The translations under genes and the position numbers were made by a program. The notes under the pieces were generated by a model. It made no database searches, had not been told where the DNA came from, and worked only from the letters and a program-made list of their open reading frames with translations. Below, in pieces: positions 33,844-44,343 of a stretch of DNA of 64,000 nt; position 1 is the first letter of the stretch, and the number at the start of each line of letters is the position of its first letter. Source of the DNA: Hirsutella rhossiliensis (Eukaryota; Ascomycota; Sordariomycetes; Hypocreales; Ophiocordycipitaceae); contig NW_025408676.1 of assembly GCF_020360975.1 (NCBI RefSeq), forward strand, positions 682,001 to 746,000, written 5' to 3'.

Positions 33844-36800
33844 ATGGTGGCCTCCAAGCCGGAGCCGCCCGACGTCGAGCGGCGGTTCGCCGACATTCTT
33901 GCAGATGCCGCCAAGCTCTACAGGGACAAGTCGAGCGAGGCTCTCGGCGACTTCATGACGCCGCCCATGGAGTCCGTCGATGACCTCAAGAAGCAGTTGA
34001 GCATCCAAAATGACGGCTTCTCCGCCTTCCGCGCCAAGCGCCAATCCGTCTTTGATGCCGTCGCTACGGCCCTCAGGCCCGTCGAACTCGTTGGAGAGAT
34101 TGCGGCTGGGGCCGCTTCGACCGCCTATCCTCCCGCACAGAGCATCTATGCTGCCGCCCTCTTCCTCGTAAACGCCGCCCACAATGTGTCGGCCACATAT
34201 GACTCCGTCATCGAGTTGTTCGACCAACTAAAGGTAGGCCACGCTTGGGCTGCCCACATCTGATCCTAGAGCTCGCTGTTGACCACTGATACCTAGGAAT
34301 TCACGTCGCGGCTCGACGTATACGTGCGACACCGCATCTCGGCTTCGCTGCGCGCCCAGATCGTCGCCATTCTAGCCTCCCTGTTCGAGATTTTGGTCTT
34401 GGCCACCAAGGAGATCCGTCGCGGGCGCTTCAGAGCGTATCTCAAGCGACTCATCGGCTCCGAGAGCCCCGTGCAGCCGGCGCTCGATAAACTCAAGGCT
34501 TTAACCCTAGGCGAGGAGAGACAGGTCCTGGCAGATACCTTTGGCAATATCTCGGAGCTCAGCACCAAGGCTGGTCTGATCGAGCATGCCGTTACTCAAG
34601 TCAACCAGGGCGTCCAGAGCCTGCGGGTGGAACACCGCGAGTTTTCCGGCCTCCCCAACAGAGACAAGCTTCGCGACATTCTTGGCCCCTCGCCCTTTCC
34701 CGAGGATATATACAATGCCTTCAAGAAGTCGACTATCCCGCAGACCGGCGACTGGATCCTCGAGGATGAGGGCTTGAATGCCTGGCTGCGAGGTGAGGTT
34801 CCGTACCTGTGGATATTCGGCAATGCAGGTAAGTCTGGCATTTCTACGACAAGAGGACTACGAAACTGGACGAATACAATCAGGCTAACTGATGAATGCT
34901 AGGCACTGGAAAGTCGTACTTGACGGCCAGGATCATCTCGTGGGCGCTGGACAACGCGGCCAGCGTTCCCTTTGTCGGCTACTTCTTCTTCCGCGAAAAC
35001 AACTCTGAAACCAGATCCGTGTTGCAAGCGCTTCGCGATGTTGCTCATCAACTGAGCGAAAAGGACGCAGTCTACCGCAAGGATCTCATGGCGCGGCTCG
35101 AGAGCAGGGACGAAATCAAGACGGTGGCAAGCGCCTTCAGGGAGCTGATTTATCTCGCCTCCCCTGCCGCTGGCGATCAGGCCGGACGCACCAAGTACAT
35201 CTTTCTCGACGGGTTAGACGAGGCCAACGGCGACGAAGTCTCTGAACTCCTCGCCAGCCTCATTCCGGACGAAACCGCGCCGCAACCGACGTGGGCGCCG
35301 CACTTTCAGTTTGCTCTTGTGGGCAGATCGTACCTTTCCGACAAAATCACCGGCCGGCTCGACCCCAATTCGCCTGGTCAGAACTTGGCCAGCGTGCAGG
35401 TCACGTCGGATCGCAACGCCAGCGACGTAAACGCCTTTATCGCGAGCAGCGTGCTCCACTCAAGGGTGCTCAGTCGCACCAGCGTCGACTTCAAGAAAAA
35501 TGTCATCAAGGCCCTGGAGAAGCAGGCGGACGGCCTGTTTTTAGTCGCCAGATTCATGGTCGCGGACGTCAATCGCAAGCGCCACCAGAGCTCGATCCTG
35601 GAGAGCCTCCGCACGTACCCCAAGGAGATTGACGGCGTCTTGTCGCGGACGCTTGTCAATCTCTCCAGGACGATATCGGAAGAGGACGCGCGCGATCTCA
35701 ATGAGATGCTCCGCTGGGTGTCTTGCGCCGAGGAGCCTCTGACCCTAGGCCAGCTCGAGGGGTTTCTGGCCCTGCGGTTCGGCGACGCGCCCCTGTTCCT
35801 CGAGGAGTCTCTGCGTCGGCAATACTCGTGCTTCTTTGATCTCGAGCGTGAGGACGGCCTGACCACTGACGATCTGGTCAAGGACTTTGAGAGAGCTCAG
35901 CGCGATTTGAGACGAGACTTGAGCCCGGCGAGGCGTCTCACCACTCAACACATAAGGAGCCTCAGCGCTGGTGAGGCGTCTGCCCCCCCGCGTCGCATAA
36001 GCCCTGCTGGACGTGGCAGCCCAAGCCGACACTCGAGCCCCATTGCGGGACAGTGGAGCCCAACTCGACAGCTGAGTCCGACTCCAGGCTCGGACGTCTT
36101 TGACACTGCGAGCGACACCGAGTTTCGATCAAACAGGTCGACCACGCGCGTCACATTCTTCCACGCTACGGTCAGAGATTTCTTCCGAAACCGTCGTCCC
36201 GCCATGACTGGCGGATCCGACGCTGACAGTTTGACGGTTGGGTTCGACATTCAAGACGCCCGCGTCCACATTCTGAAGACTTGCCTCAGAGTCTTTATCG
36301 AGAAGGAGTGGTTCCTGCGCCTTGATATTGGGCCCGGAAAAGAAGCAATGAAGCAGTATGCGGCGTGGTATTGGCAAGAACACGTCGCCGGCCTCGACCT
36401 CGCAGCCGTGTCCCGGCACGACAAGCGCGAGTTGGGCGTCAAGTTGTACCAGATGCTCACAGACGAGAGCACCGTGTTCGACTGGAGCATCATGTACGCC
36501 AAGAACGACGAGGGCCTGGAAGTGCTCACCGACAGCAACATCGGGGGCCTCAGAAGGTGGTTTCAAGACGCCGATGTCCTCGACGGCCTCAGTCCCGAGG
36601 CCCGGGCGTTTGCCAAAGCCTCGTCAGCCCAAGCCTCGGGCGTCTGTGAGCGAATCGGCAGATTGTACGCCAAAGCCTGGCTATCGAGCGACTTTGAACA
36701 GTACGCGCCGACTCTGTTTTGCTTCAAGATTGTCCAAAACGTCGCCTTCGTGGACGCTGGATATGACTGGTCACACGCCAACCTTCACTGGCCGGACATT

Positions 36801-38480
36801 ACAGTCGAGGAGCGAATGGAAAAGGCGACTCGCTGGGCGGAACAGCCGGAGACAGCGCAATGGCACCGTCGCGTGGGGAGCACGTACCTGACGTTGAAGA
36901 TGCACAACCAAGCCCTTCGGCATTACGACGCGGCCCTTAAGATGGACCAGAACAGCGTCGAGACCTGCAGTCGCATAGCCTACTGCCTGTACAAAGACGG
37001 GCGCTATCACGATGCGCTGGAACAGGCCCTCGAGTGCGCAGCCATTGAGGAGCGCGACATTCGCAAGGGCGGATTGCAGGAATCGGCGCTGAAGAACATC
37101 AAGTGGCGGCTCTACAGAGACTACCTCCTCATCGGGCAGAGCTCGTACCAGACTGGCGACGTGGATCTCACGCACGAGTACTTCCGCAAGGCCATTGGGA
37201 GCGCCGCCGACGCGGACCTCGGCCCATCCGAGTCCCTGGAGCCAGAGACAGGCTACCTCGAAGTTCTGGCCGCCGAGAACCTCCACGAACAGGTCGTTGA
37301 ACTTGCCAAGGACATGTCCGTTCAAACCACCCGAAGTGAGCACGGACAGAGCCGGTTCGTCGACTTGCTGCTGGAACGGCACAACACGCTGCTGGTGCTG
37401 GACTGGATTCCCAAGGCGGCGAGCAAGACGGGCCAGTTGGAGTTTTTGCTAGAGCGCCTCGAGCAGGCTATTGGAATTGCGGACGACACGAGCGATTCGT
37501 TGAGGTTCCTGTACCTGAGGCTTGCGCTTGGGACCGCCTACGCATACAACCGAGACATCGACGACGCCATCTTCGTCTTTGAGCAGATTTCGCTCCTAGA
37601 GTCTCGCCCGCGCGGAACCATTACCACGCGACAGGCGCACGCCGCGTCTTTTCAGAAGCTGGCGGCGCTGTATAAGCAAAAGGCCATGCACGCCGGGCTC
37701 AAGTCTGCCGACGCCGAATCCTGGATCAGCAAGCTCGAGGCGGTGCAGAAGAAGCAGGATGAGCACCACAACTTGGACATGCCGGCCGACATGCTTGGGT
37801 CCGACGTCAACGTGGCATCCATCTACCTCTCGTGCTTTTATCGTCTGCTGGGCAGGGAGGCGGAGGCGAGGGCGCTGCTGAAGGGCCTCATCCACGACAG
37901 CCTGTCCATTCTCTCGGATAGCGAGCCACTGAATGACGTGTTTGCGCTGGACAACCTGCTGCGCATCTTCATCGCCGCCAGCGACGTACCCAATGCCCAA
38001 GCCCTGGCGCGGTCGATGCGCAAGGTCAACCCCGAGGCCTCCCTCAGCACGCAAAGCGAGTCACCCGTGGAGCGGCGCGGGGCTCCCAAGCTGCCTGGCA
38101 TCCAGGAATACGACCGGAGCTGCTTCCAGTGCTTCAACAACGTGTCTGCGTCCAAGGAATTTGTCGTGTGCCGGTTCTGCATGGAGTGCTACTGCACCGA
38201 CTGCCTCAAAAGGGTGATTCGGCGGCCGGGCAACAGCACCAAGGACCGCAACAGCAAGGTCGTCTGCCGAAGCGACCATGAGTGGTTCATCGTAGAGCCG
38301 CTGAATCGGGTGTTGCACACGGGGGAGATTCAACTCGAGGACGACTGCGTGCAAAGTTTTGCGGAATGGAAGGACATGGTGCGCAAGGCCTGGGCGCTGG
38401 ACATTGAATTTAACGGACCTGCGCTGGTCAAGGCGAGCGGAGGGCGAGGACGCAAGATCGAGCCGCCCGCCAGTCGGTGA
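33844..38480 (+). CDS. NLR-like STAND NTPase: Goodbye-NACHT-TPR-zinc finger
   Basis: Exons 33,844-34,233, 34,297-34,828 and 34,903-38,480 give 1,499 residues. Residues ~10-190 match the fungal Goodbye domain (ADAAKLYRD, YPPAQSIYAAALFLVNAA, VLATKEIRRGR). NACHT follows, with Walker A GNAGTGKS (305-312, spliced at intron 2), Walker B YIFLDGLDEA (406-415) and sensor FALVGRSY. A winged-helix/HATVRDFF region holds a Ser/Pro-rich insert (about 647-717). A helical, TPR-like half runs to ~1,370 (WHRRVGSTYLTLKMHNQALRHYDAAL). A Cys/His cluster at 1,381-1,435 (CFQC, CRFC, CYCTDC, CRSDH) looks like a B-box/RING-like finger. Such proteins act as signal-sensing switches in fungal self/non-self recognition and cell death; that role is inferred here. 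The start has a good context (ACAATGG). Confidence 0.92.
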
Positions 38481-39472
38481 GAGGACGTGAAACAAGTATA
38501 ACTTGTGGTATGGGTACGGTGGGTTGGTCTACACATAAAATTTGTGAATTACCGTTTGTTGATTCAGCGATTTCGCGACAAAAAGCGATGTGAGAAAAAA
38601 AATTTGCCGTGGCTGTTGGCTATCAAAAAGTCGGCCGGGTGGCGGTTGGTCTCTCCCGCCGGGAATTGAACCCGGGTCTCAAGCGTGACAAGCTTGCATA
38701 CTGACCACTATACTACGGAAGATGAATGGCTTTCAAAGCCATCGTAGTGTGGGGGTGATGATGAGTGATCCGCTATTGATGACTATAAAGAGCAGACTCG
38801 TGGACACCAGCCCTGGAGAACCCAGACCCGACTGACGGACCACATTGATCGACCCATACATAGTATGTTGTGCATGAATGACTGGGTGCTAAGACAGGGT
38901 GTGTCGCTCCGCTAACAAAGCTGTTGGCATCCGAAAAAGGTCGCTTGACAAACAAGCGGAGCCGTCTCCTGACGCCCGACAAGTCGTCAGCATTCTGCCC
39001 TGTTGACTGGGGCTGGGAATAGTTCCTGTTCTGATACGGTCCAGTTCGCTTGGGCTCGGTTGTCGTCCATGTTTGAGAAGAGTATGAAACTATGAACAAG
39101 CCGATTTGAATAACGCCGAGACTCGAGGCCTGCTTCATACGGAGCCGCCAGCTGTGGCTTCGACCAGACGCCCCTTTCACAATAAATACCAGCATGAGCA
39201 GGGAACATCTCCTTGAACTAACACGGGACACGAGCTCTAATTGCGTGCGGCCACCTTTCTGGTTTCTCTTTTTTCTTCATTCCTTGACTCTTGTTCATTT
39301 TTGTGCCTGGCGCGTACAGAGCAGCCAGCTCTGCGCACAACGCCCCTTTTCGAAGCGAGACAAGCCACGTCCCTTCCCTCTCGCAAACCCATCCTTCTAC
39401 GCGAGACCGAATGCATCCTTAGGCGGGAAAGGGGTCTTGACGGTCGTCATGGAACATCGAAAGCCATCAAGA
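38481..39472. other. Convergent intergenic region containing a tRNA gene
   Basis: The STAND gene and the acyl-CoA ligase both end here. Apart from tRNA-Asp at 38,652-38,722 I see no coding unit; the frames at 38,773-39,231 (minus) and 39,194-39,754 (plus) have no support. Confidence 0.6.
38652..38722 (-). tRNA. tRNA-Asp (anticodon GTC)
   Basis: The 71-base minus-strand sequence folds as a cloverleaf. The acceptor arm TCTTCCG pairs with CGGGAGA (one T-G wobble). The D arm contains AGTGGTCAGT. The anticodon stem CAAGC/GCTTG encloses the loop TTGTCAC with anticodon GTC. The T arm is CCGGG-TTCAATT-CCCGG. There is no intron. It closely resembles standard fungal tRNA-Asp. It stands alone between the STAND gene and the acyl-CoA ligase. 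Confidence 0.95.
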
Positions 39473-41539
39473 TCACAGCCTGGACTGGCCCTGCAGCTGG
39501 CGACGCTGCATCTCCCTCAGCTCGTTCCTCAAGATCTTGCCAGCAGGGCTGCGTGGCACGGCATCGACCAGGACCACGCCGCCTCGAAGCTGCTTGTAGG
39601 CCGCCACCTTGGACTTGACGTAGGCGACGAGGTCCGCCTCGGACGTCTTGCCCCGGACGGCGGGGGCGAGAACGACGTAGGCGCGTGGCACCTCCTCACT
39701 CCCCTGCATCAAGCCTATCACGGCGGCGTCGGCGACGGATGGGTGGGCCATTAGTACGCCCTCAAGCTCAGCGGGTGCTACTTGGAGGCCTTTGTACTTG
39801 ATGAGTTCCTGGACGAGCAATTCTGTCAGCGGACTCGTTGTTCCAGGCGCGAGGGTGGAATCATTCGACCAAGGGGTTTCCTAAAAAGGGGCTTACCTTT
39901 TTCCTATCGACGAGGTAGAGCAAGCCCTTTTCTACGCGGAGCACATCGCCGGTTCTGAACCAGCCGTCCGCCAGAAAGGCTGTTTTGTTGGCCTCTGGCC
40001 TATTGTGGTACCCTTTGGTCACCACGGGGCCCTTGACGAGCGCCTCGCCCGGCTGTCCGGAGGGCACGTCTTTGTCGTCATCGTCTACGATGCTTGATGG
40101 CGCCAGGGAGGATTAGCGGCCGTCAACAGCATGCCAAGGCGTGGTGGGCAAGACTCACCGCAGCGTCATGTTGGGCAGCAACGGGCTCAGGCTTCCGATG
40201 GTGTCAGTCCGCCCGAGAGGCGTGTACGTGATGGCGCCAGTCGTCTCGGTCATGCCATAAACTTGGCCGACGATGTAGCCGGGGGCAATCTTGTCGCTGG
40301 CGGCCTGCTGAATCTCGCGGCTGAGGGGGGCGGCGCCGCCGGCTGCTTGGCGGATGCAGGCAAACTGGTCCGTGATGGCCGGGTGCTTGGCAATGGCGGC
40401 GTAGATGGGGGGCACGGAGAAGAGCGAGGTGATGCCGAGCTCGGGCACGTAGCGGATGAAATCATCGAGCTTGAAGGTCGGCATCCAGTAGACAATGCCG
40501 CCCTCGAACATGGGCGTGATGAAGTAGCCCTGCACGCCTGCGATGTGCGCCGTGGGCAGGTGGGCGAGGGTGCGCCGGGCGAAGCCTTTTCCCTCTCGGC
40601 ATAGCTTGTCGTAGATGGGGCGGTTGACCGAGGCGGGGATGAAGGCTTCCGAGACAATGTTGGCGTGCGAGATGAGGACGCCTTTACGTCCCGCGTTCCG
40701 TCAGTTCAGGGAATAAATAGCAAGGAATAGCATAACGGGTGGGCGAGAAAGCAGATCAAGGAAAGAATATCCTGGGCGCTCAGACCTTTAGGCAGGCCCG
40801 TCGTGCCGGACGAGTACAAGATGCAGATGGTGCGGTCCTCCAGCTCCCGGGGATCGGTAATGGCGGTCCACGGCAGCGAGCCCCGAAAGTCGCACCGAAC
40901 GGCGCCGTCGGCGCTCTGGAGGGCGACACGGGGATAGGACTCGAGGACGAGGACGTTGCGCTCGGGCAGGCCGACCTCGGCGGCGGCGGCGAGGGCGATG
41001 GCCTTTCGGTCGGCGCTGCAGACGAGGACGCGGCCGGGACCGTCCCGCATCTGGCGAGCAATGTCTTCCGGGGTGCTGCTGGGCGAGGCGGCCGAGTAGA
41101 TGCCCTCGGCGGCGATGACGCCGAAGAATAGGCAGGCGAGGGCCGACTGGCCGGTGGAGACGACTACGACGACGTCGTCGTCCTGTTCGCCGCCGATGCC
41201 GTACGAGTGGCGGAAGAAGTAGGCGAACTGCCGGGTCAGGTCTCGGGCCCGGGCCTTGGTGATGACTTGCAGGGGGTCGTGAGCCTCGGCATGGAGGGCG
41301 GTGTGCTCGCCAGAGTTGCTGTGTTCCGAGTCTTGAGAGCCTAGGTGTAAGCCGATGCATTGAGCGTAAACCAGCGCGAGCAGTGGGCACCTGAGAGACG
41401 ATGGCAAGGGCGTGGGCGAGAAAGGGGGGGTGGCGGTCCACGATGAAACTCAGACGTGAGACGACAAGCACTCACCAAAGAGAAGGGTCAAGAGGTCCAC
41501 GTTAGGGACCGTAAGCTGGTTTTCAGTCCCGTAAATCAT
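39473..41539 (-). CDS. Acyl-CoA synthetase / 4-coumarate-CoA ligase-like, C-terminal SRL
   Basis: Exons 41,476-41,539; 40,786-41,340; 40,159-40,681; 39,897-40,092; 39,473-39,808 give 557 residues with all four introns GT-AG and in frame. The ATP/AMP loop reads YSSGTTGLPKG, split by intron 2. Then come GMTETTGAI, DGWFRTGD and VDRKKELIKYKG; the catalytic Lys is in PRSPAGKILRNEL. The ANL family adenylates a carboxylic acid and usually transfers it to CoA. The protein ends QSRL; the final SRL is a type-1 peroxisomal signal, as in plant and fungal 4CL-like peroxisomal ligases. It diverges from the FAD monooxygenase over 1.37 kb, so shared control is possible. The acid substrate is unknown. The start is the first ATG giving the family's N-terminus; an upstream in-frame extension exists. 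Confidence 0.9.
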
Positions 41540-42907
41540 AGCCGCCACCGGTGCTAGATGTCGTGAGTGGAGGGACCACGGCAAGGAGAGGGAGGCCTGA
41601 GAGGGTGAGAAGGGGAGAGCGAGGCGATTGTCGGCGTTGCCGTGATGTTGGTATGCTCTCGGCGCGAACAGGAAGTACAAGACGTTGGGTTGTAAGTCGG
41701 TGCGTCATGGGCCTCGGGATATCCTCTGGATTTTATCATGTACACGGGTCGAGGGGAGAATGAAAAGAGGGAAGGGCGGAGGGTAAGCATGGGTGTCAAG
41801 CAGCAACTCAGAGCAGTCGGAGCAGCAAGTTAAGATGAGGCTCCAGCCAGGGAAAAGTGCCCTGCATAAACGACGAGGGCGTGCCTCGGCTCCTTTGTTT
41901 CGGCGGCGCCTCACTCAGCAACGGCCGACGGCTGCGAAGCGGGACGGGACGGGACCTCAGCGCCACCCGTGCGTACAGCACAGTCGGTATGTGCGCAGGG
42001 TTGTATCGTACTGTACGGCCGCTGCAGCGCCGATGTGCAGACCTGTTCAGCATTCGTCGACGGCCGTGCTGGTCAACGAGAAGTGTCAAAGAAACCCCGC
42101 CCTACCCGCCTCTTACGCAGCCAATAACATCCGGCCGGCGAGGGCCATGACGAGGTTGCGGCTGCTGGCCTCGGCTCGTGCGGCGGGGGTCCGCGGCAAG
42201 CTTGGACGGCTCGCCAGTAGTCTGGTTGGGCTTTGGCTCTGGCGGCTGTCATGCCCCTCCTCGCGCGGCGGATTCGGGACATGTGTGTTAGCGTTGCCCC
42301 TTGGCTGTTTGGTTCTTGGGGGGCAGAGGTTGGCTGGCTGTCTTGATCAGGATAGAAGACGACCAATGGTTTCGTTGATGTAGACTGGACTGCAAGGACC
42401 AACTTGCCGCCTACCACGACACGGATAATTTCCACAGCCACCCTGTATTCACGACGGAAGTTGTAATGTCCCGTCATAATAATCTTGTCTAACCCGAACC
42501 ACCTCGGCTAGCTCCCGCTGTGACGTGCGTTGGCGAGACGGGGTTGGTTCGGGACCGAACGGGACGGACCGGACCCGGATCCGTGTTGGCCGGAGAGACG
42601 AACTCCTGTCCGAAGCTGCCGGCGCCGAGATTCCTCAACGGCCTCGTCGACTCCGAAGAGCGTTTGCATGGTCGAGCATGTTTAAACTTTCGCGCGAATA
42701 CGTATAAGAGTGCAGTCGTGTGACTGTTCATGGTTTTTGCCGCCTTGCAGTGGACAAGCAGGGCGAGACCCAACAGCTCGCGAGTCCGCCCATCTTATAA
42801 CGTCGGGATCCCTGTCGTGTCCCCAGACTCAACCGAGCCAACCTCAGGCCAGCCGGGAGTGGCTTGACGCTTGCGCACGCCGCTGCCCCAACCGAGCATC
42901 GACGGGG
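41540..42907. promoter_or_regulatory. Divergent promoter region, ligase and monooxygenase
   Basis: This 1.37-kb region separates two divergently transcribed enzyme genes and carries no supported gene. It contains a palindromic site at 42,547-42,560, a second palindrome CGGATCCG at 42,576-42,583, and a short GGGAC direct repeat at 41,940-41,956. CGG-paired palindromes are the kind of site zinc-cluster factors bind; binding here is a guess. Confidence 0.4.
42547..42560. promoter_or_regulatory. Inverted CGG repeat, possible zinc-cluster binding site
   Basis: GTTCGG-GA-CCGAAC is a perfect 6-bp inverted repeat with a 2-bp spacer, 348 bp upstream of the monooxygenase start. It holds CGG and CCG half-sites. 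A Zn(2)Cys(6) gene lies about 11 kb away, but no evidence links the two. Confidence 0.35.
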
Positions 42908-44146
42908 ATGAAGCGCCCGAGCATCGCCATTGTCGGCGCCGGGCCCTCGGGCCTCTGCCTCGGGGCCCTCCTACACCAGAGAGGCATCCCCTTCACCATC
43001 TACGAGCTGCGCGACCGTCTGAGCCCTGCAGCGCTGTCCGCGGCGCCCTCGGGCATGCTGGATCTGCACGAGGCGTCGGGCCTGGCCGCCATCCGGTCCT
43101 GCGGTCTGTGGCATCGCTTCCTCCCGCTGACGGCCGACTGCGGCCAGGGCACCATAGTCATGGACCGAGATGGAACCGTGCAGTACCGCGACGACGGCGG
43201 CGGCGGCGACGCGAACCGGCCGGAAATCGCCCGCAATGAGCTGGTCGGCCTGCTGCTATCGGCCACGCCCGCAGAGAGCGTTGCGTGGGGCCACAAGCTG
43301 CGCGGAGCAGCGCCGACGGCGGACGGCCGCGTCCAGCTCGACTTCGGGGACCGCGGCACCAGGGAGCATGACTTTGTCGTCGGCGCAGACGGGGCCTGGT
43401 CCCGGGTCCGGGGCTTGGTCACCGACGTCGGACCGCGGTATGGCGGCATCAGCTACGCGACATTGCACATTGCCGGAGCCACCGATCGACGCCCGGCGCT
43501 CGCGGACATGGTCGGCGACGGCTCGTGCTTCATCCTCGGCGGCGGCAACGGCCTCGTCAGCCACCGCGGAGCCCGCGGCGCCATCTCGGTCCATGTCAGC
43601 GCCGCCTCGGACGACGAGCACGCCCTGCAGGACCGGACGCGCGACCTGGACCCTGAGCAGTGGAGGCGGGTGCTGCTTGGCGACGCGGCCCTCTTCGGCT
43701 CGTGGAGCCCCGCCGTCCACGAGCTTATATCGGCCGGCTGCGACGAGGAAGCTGCCCGGGCGGGCTCGTCGGGCCCCCCGCCGATGAAGCCGCTCTACAT
43801 GCTGCCTGTCGGACACGAGTGGCCGGCCCGGCCCGGGGTGGCCCTCGTCGGCGACGCGGCGCACCTGATGATGCCATGGGCTGGCGAGGGCGTCAACCTG
43901 GCGCTGCGCGACTCTCTCGACCTGGCCGAGGCCATTGCCAAGGCTTGGGACGAGTACTCGTCGTCTCCGGAATCCCAATCCTTCCCAGACGTCCTGCTGC
44001 TCCATGTTGCCGGGTTTGATCGGGCCATGTTTGCGAGAGCCAGGATAGCGGCGCAAGAGACGTGGACCAATTCAAAGCTTCTCTTTTCTCAAGATGGCGC
44101 GAGGGCCATGGCAGACTTGATGGCCAGCTTCGGGGCGCCGGAGTAG
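42908..44146 (+). CDS. FAD-dependent monooxygenase (PHBH/TetX-like)
   Basis: A single-exon gene of 412 residues starting at MKRPSIAIV; upstream in-frame sequence (from 42,710) lacks the fold and was not used. The dinucleotide-binding motif GAGPSG is at 10-15. The DG motif reads VVGADGAWSRVRG. The second FAD motif reads GDAAHLMMPWAGEGVNLAL. These three define class A flavoprotein hydroxylases, which use NAD(P)H and oxygen to hydroxylate aromatic or polyketide-like substrates. The length fits the TetX-like group. No signal peptide or membrane tail is seen. It diverges from the acyl-CoA ligase and is followed 197 bp later by the end of a convergent membrane-protein gene. The substrate is unknown. 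Confidence 0.92.
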   Translation: MKRPSIAIVGAGPSGLCLGALLHQRGIPFTIYELRDRLSPAALSAAPSGMLDLHEASGLAAIRSCGLWHRFLPLTADCGQGTIVMDRDGTVQYRDDGGGGDANRPEIARNELVGLLLSATPAESVAWGHKLRGAAPTADGRVQLDFGDRGTREHDFVVGADGAWSRVRGLVTDVGPRYGGISYATLHIAGATDRRPALADMVGDGSCFILGGGNGLVSHRGARGAISVHVSAASDDEHALQDRTRDLDPEQWRRVLLGDAALFGSWSPAVHELISAGCDEEAARAGSSGPPPMKPLYMLPVGHEWPARPGVALVGDAAHLMMPWAGEGVNLALRDSLDLAEAIAKAWDEYSSSPESQSFPDVLLLHVAGFDRAMFARARIAAQETWTNSKLLFSQDGARAMADLMASFGAPE

Positions 44147-44343
44147 GGCCTCCGGTGACGAGGAAGCGTGGTGTCTCGGAGCAAGGCTTCATGCAACGAA
44201 CTTTTATTATGATATCTAGGTATAGACACATTAAGGGCAAGCTGGCCCAGACAATGTAGTATTCATGTTTCAACAGAACTGACTTCGATACCGCCTTGTG
44301 CTTCTAAGCCATGCATGTCCCGTACTGTATATCTTGCCCCAGT

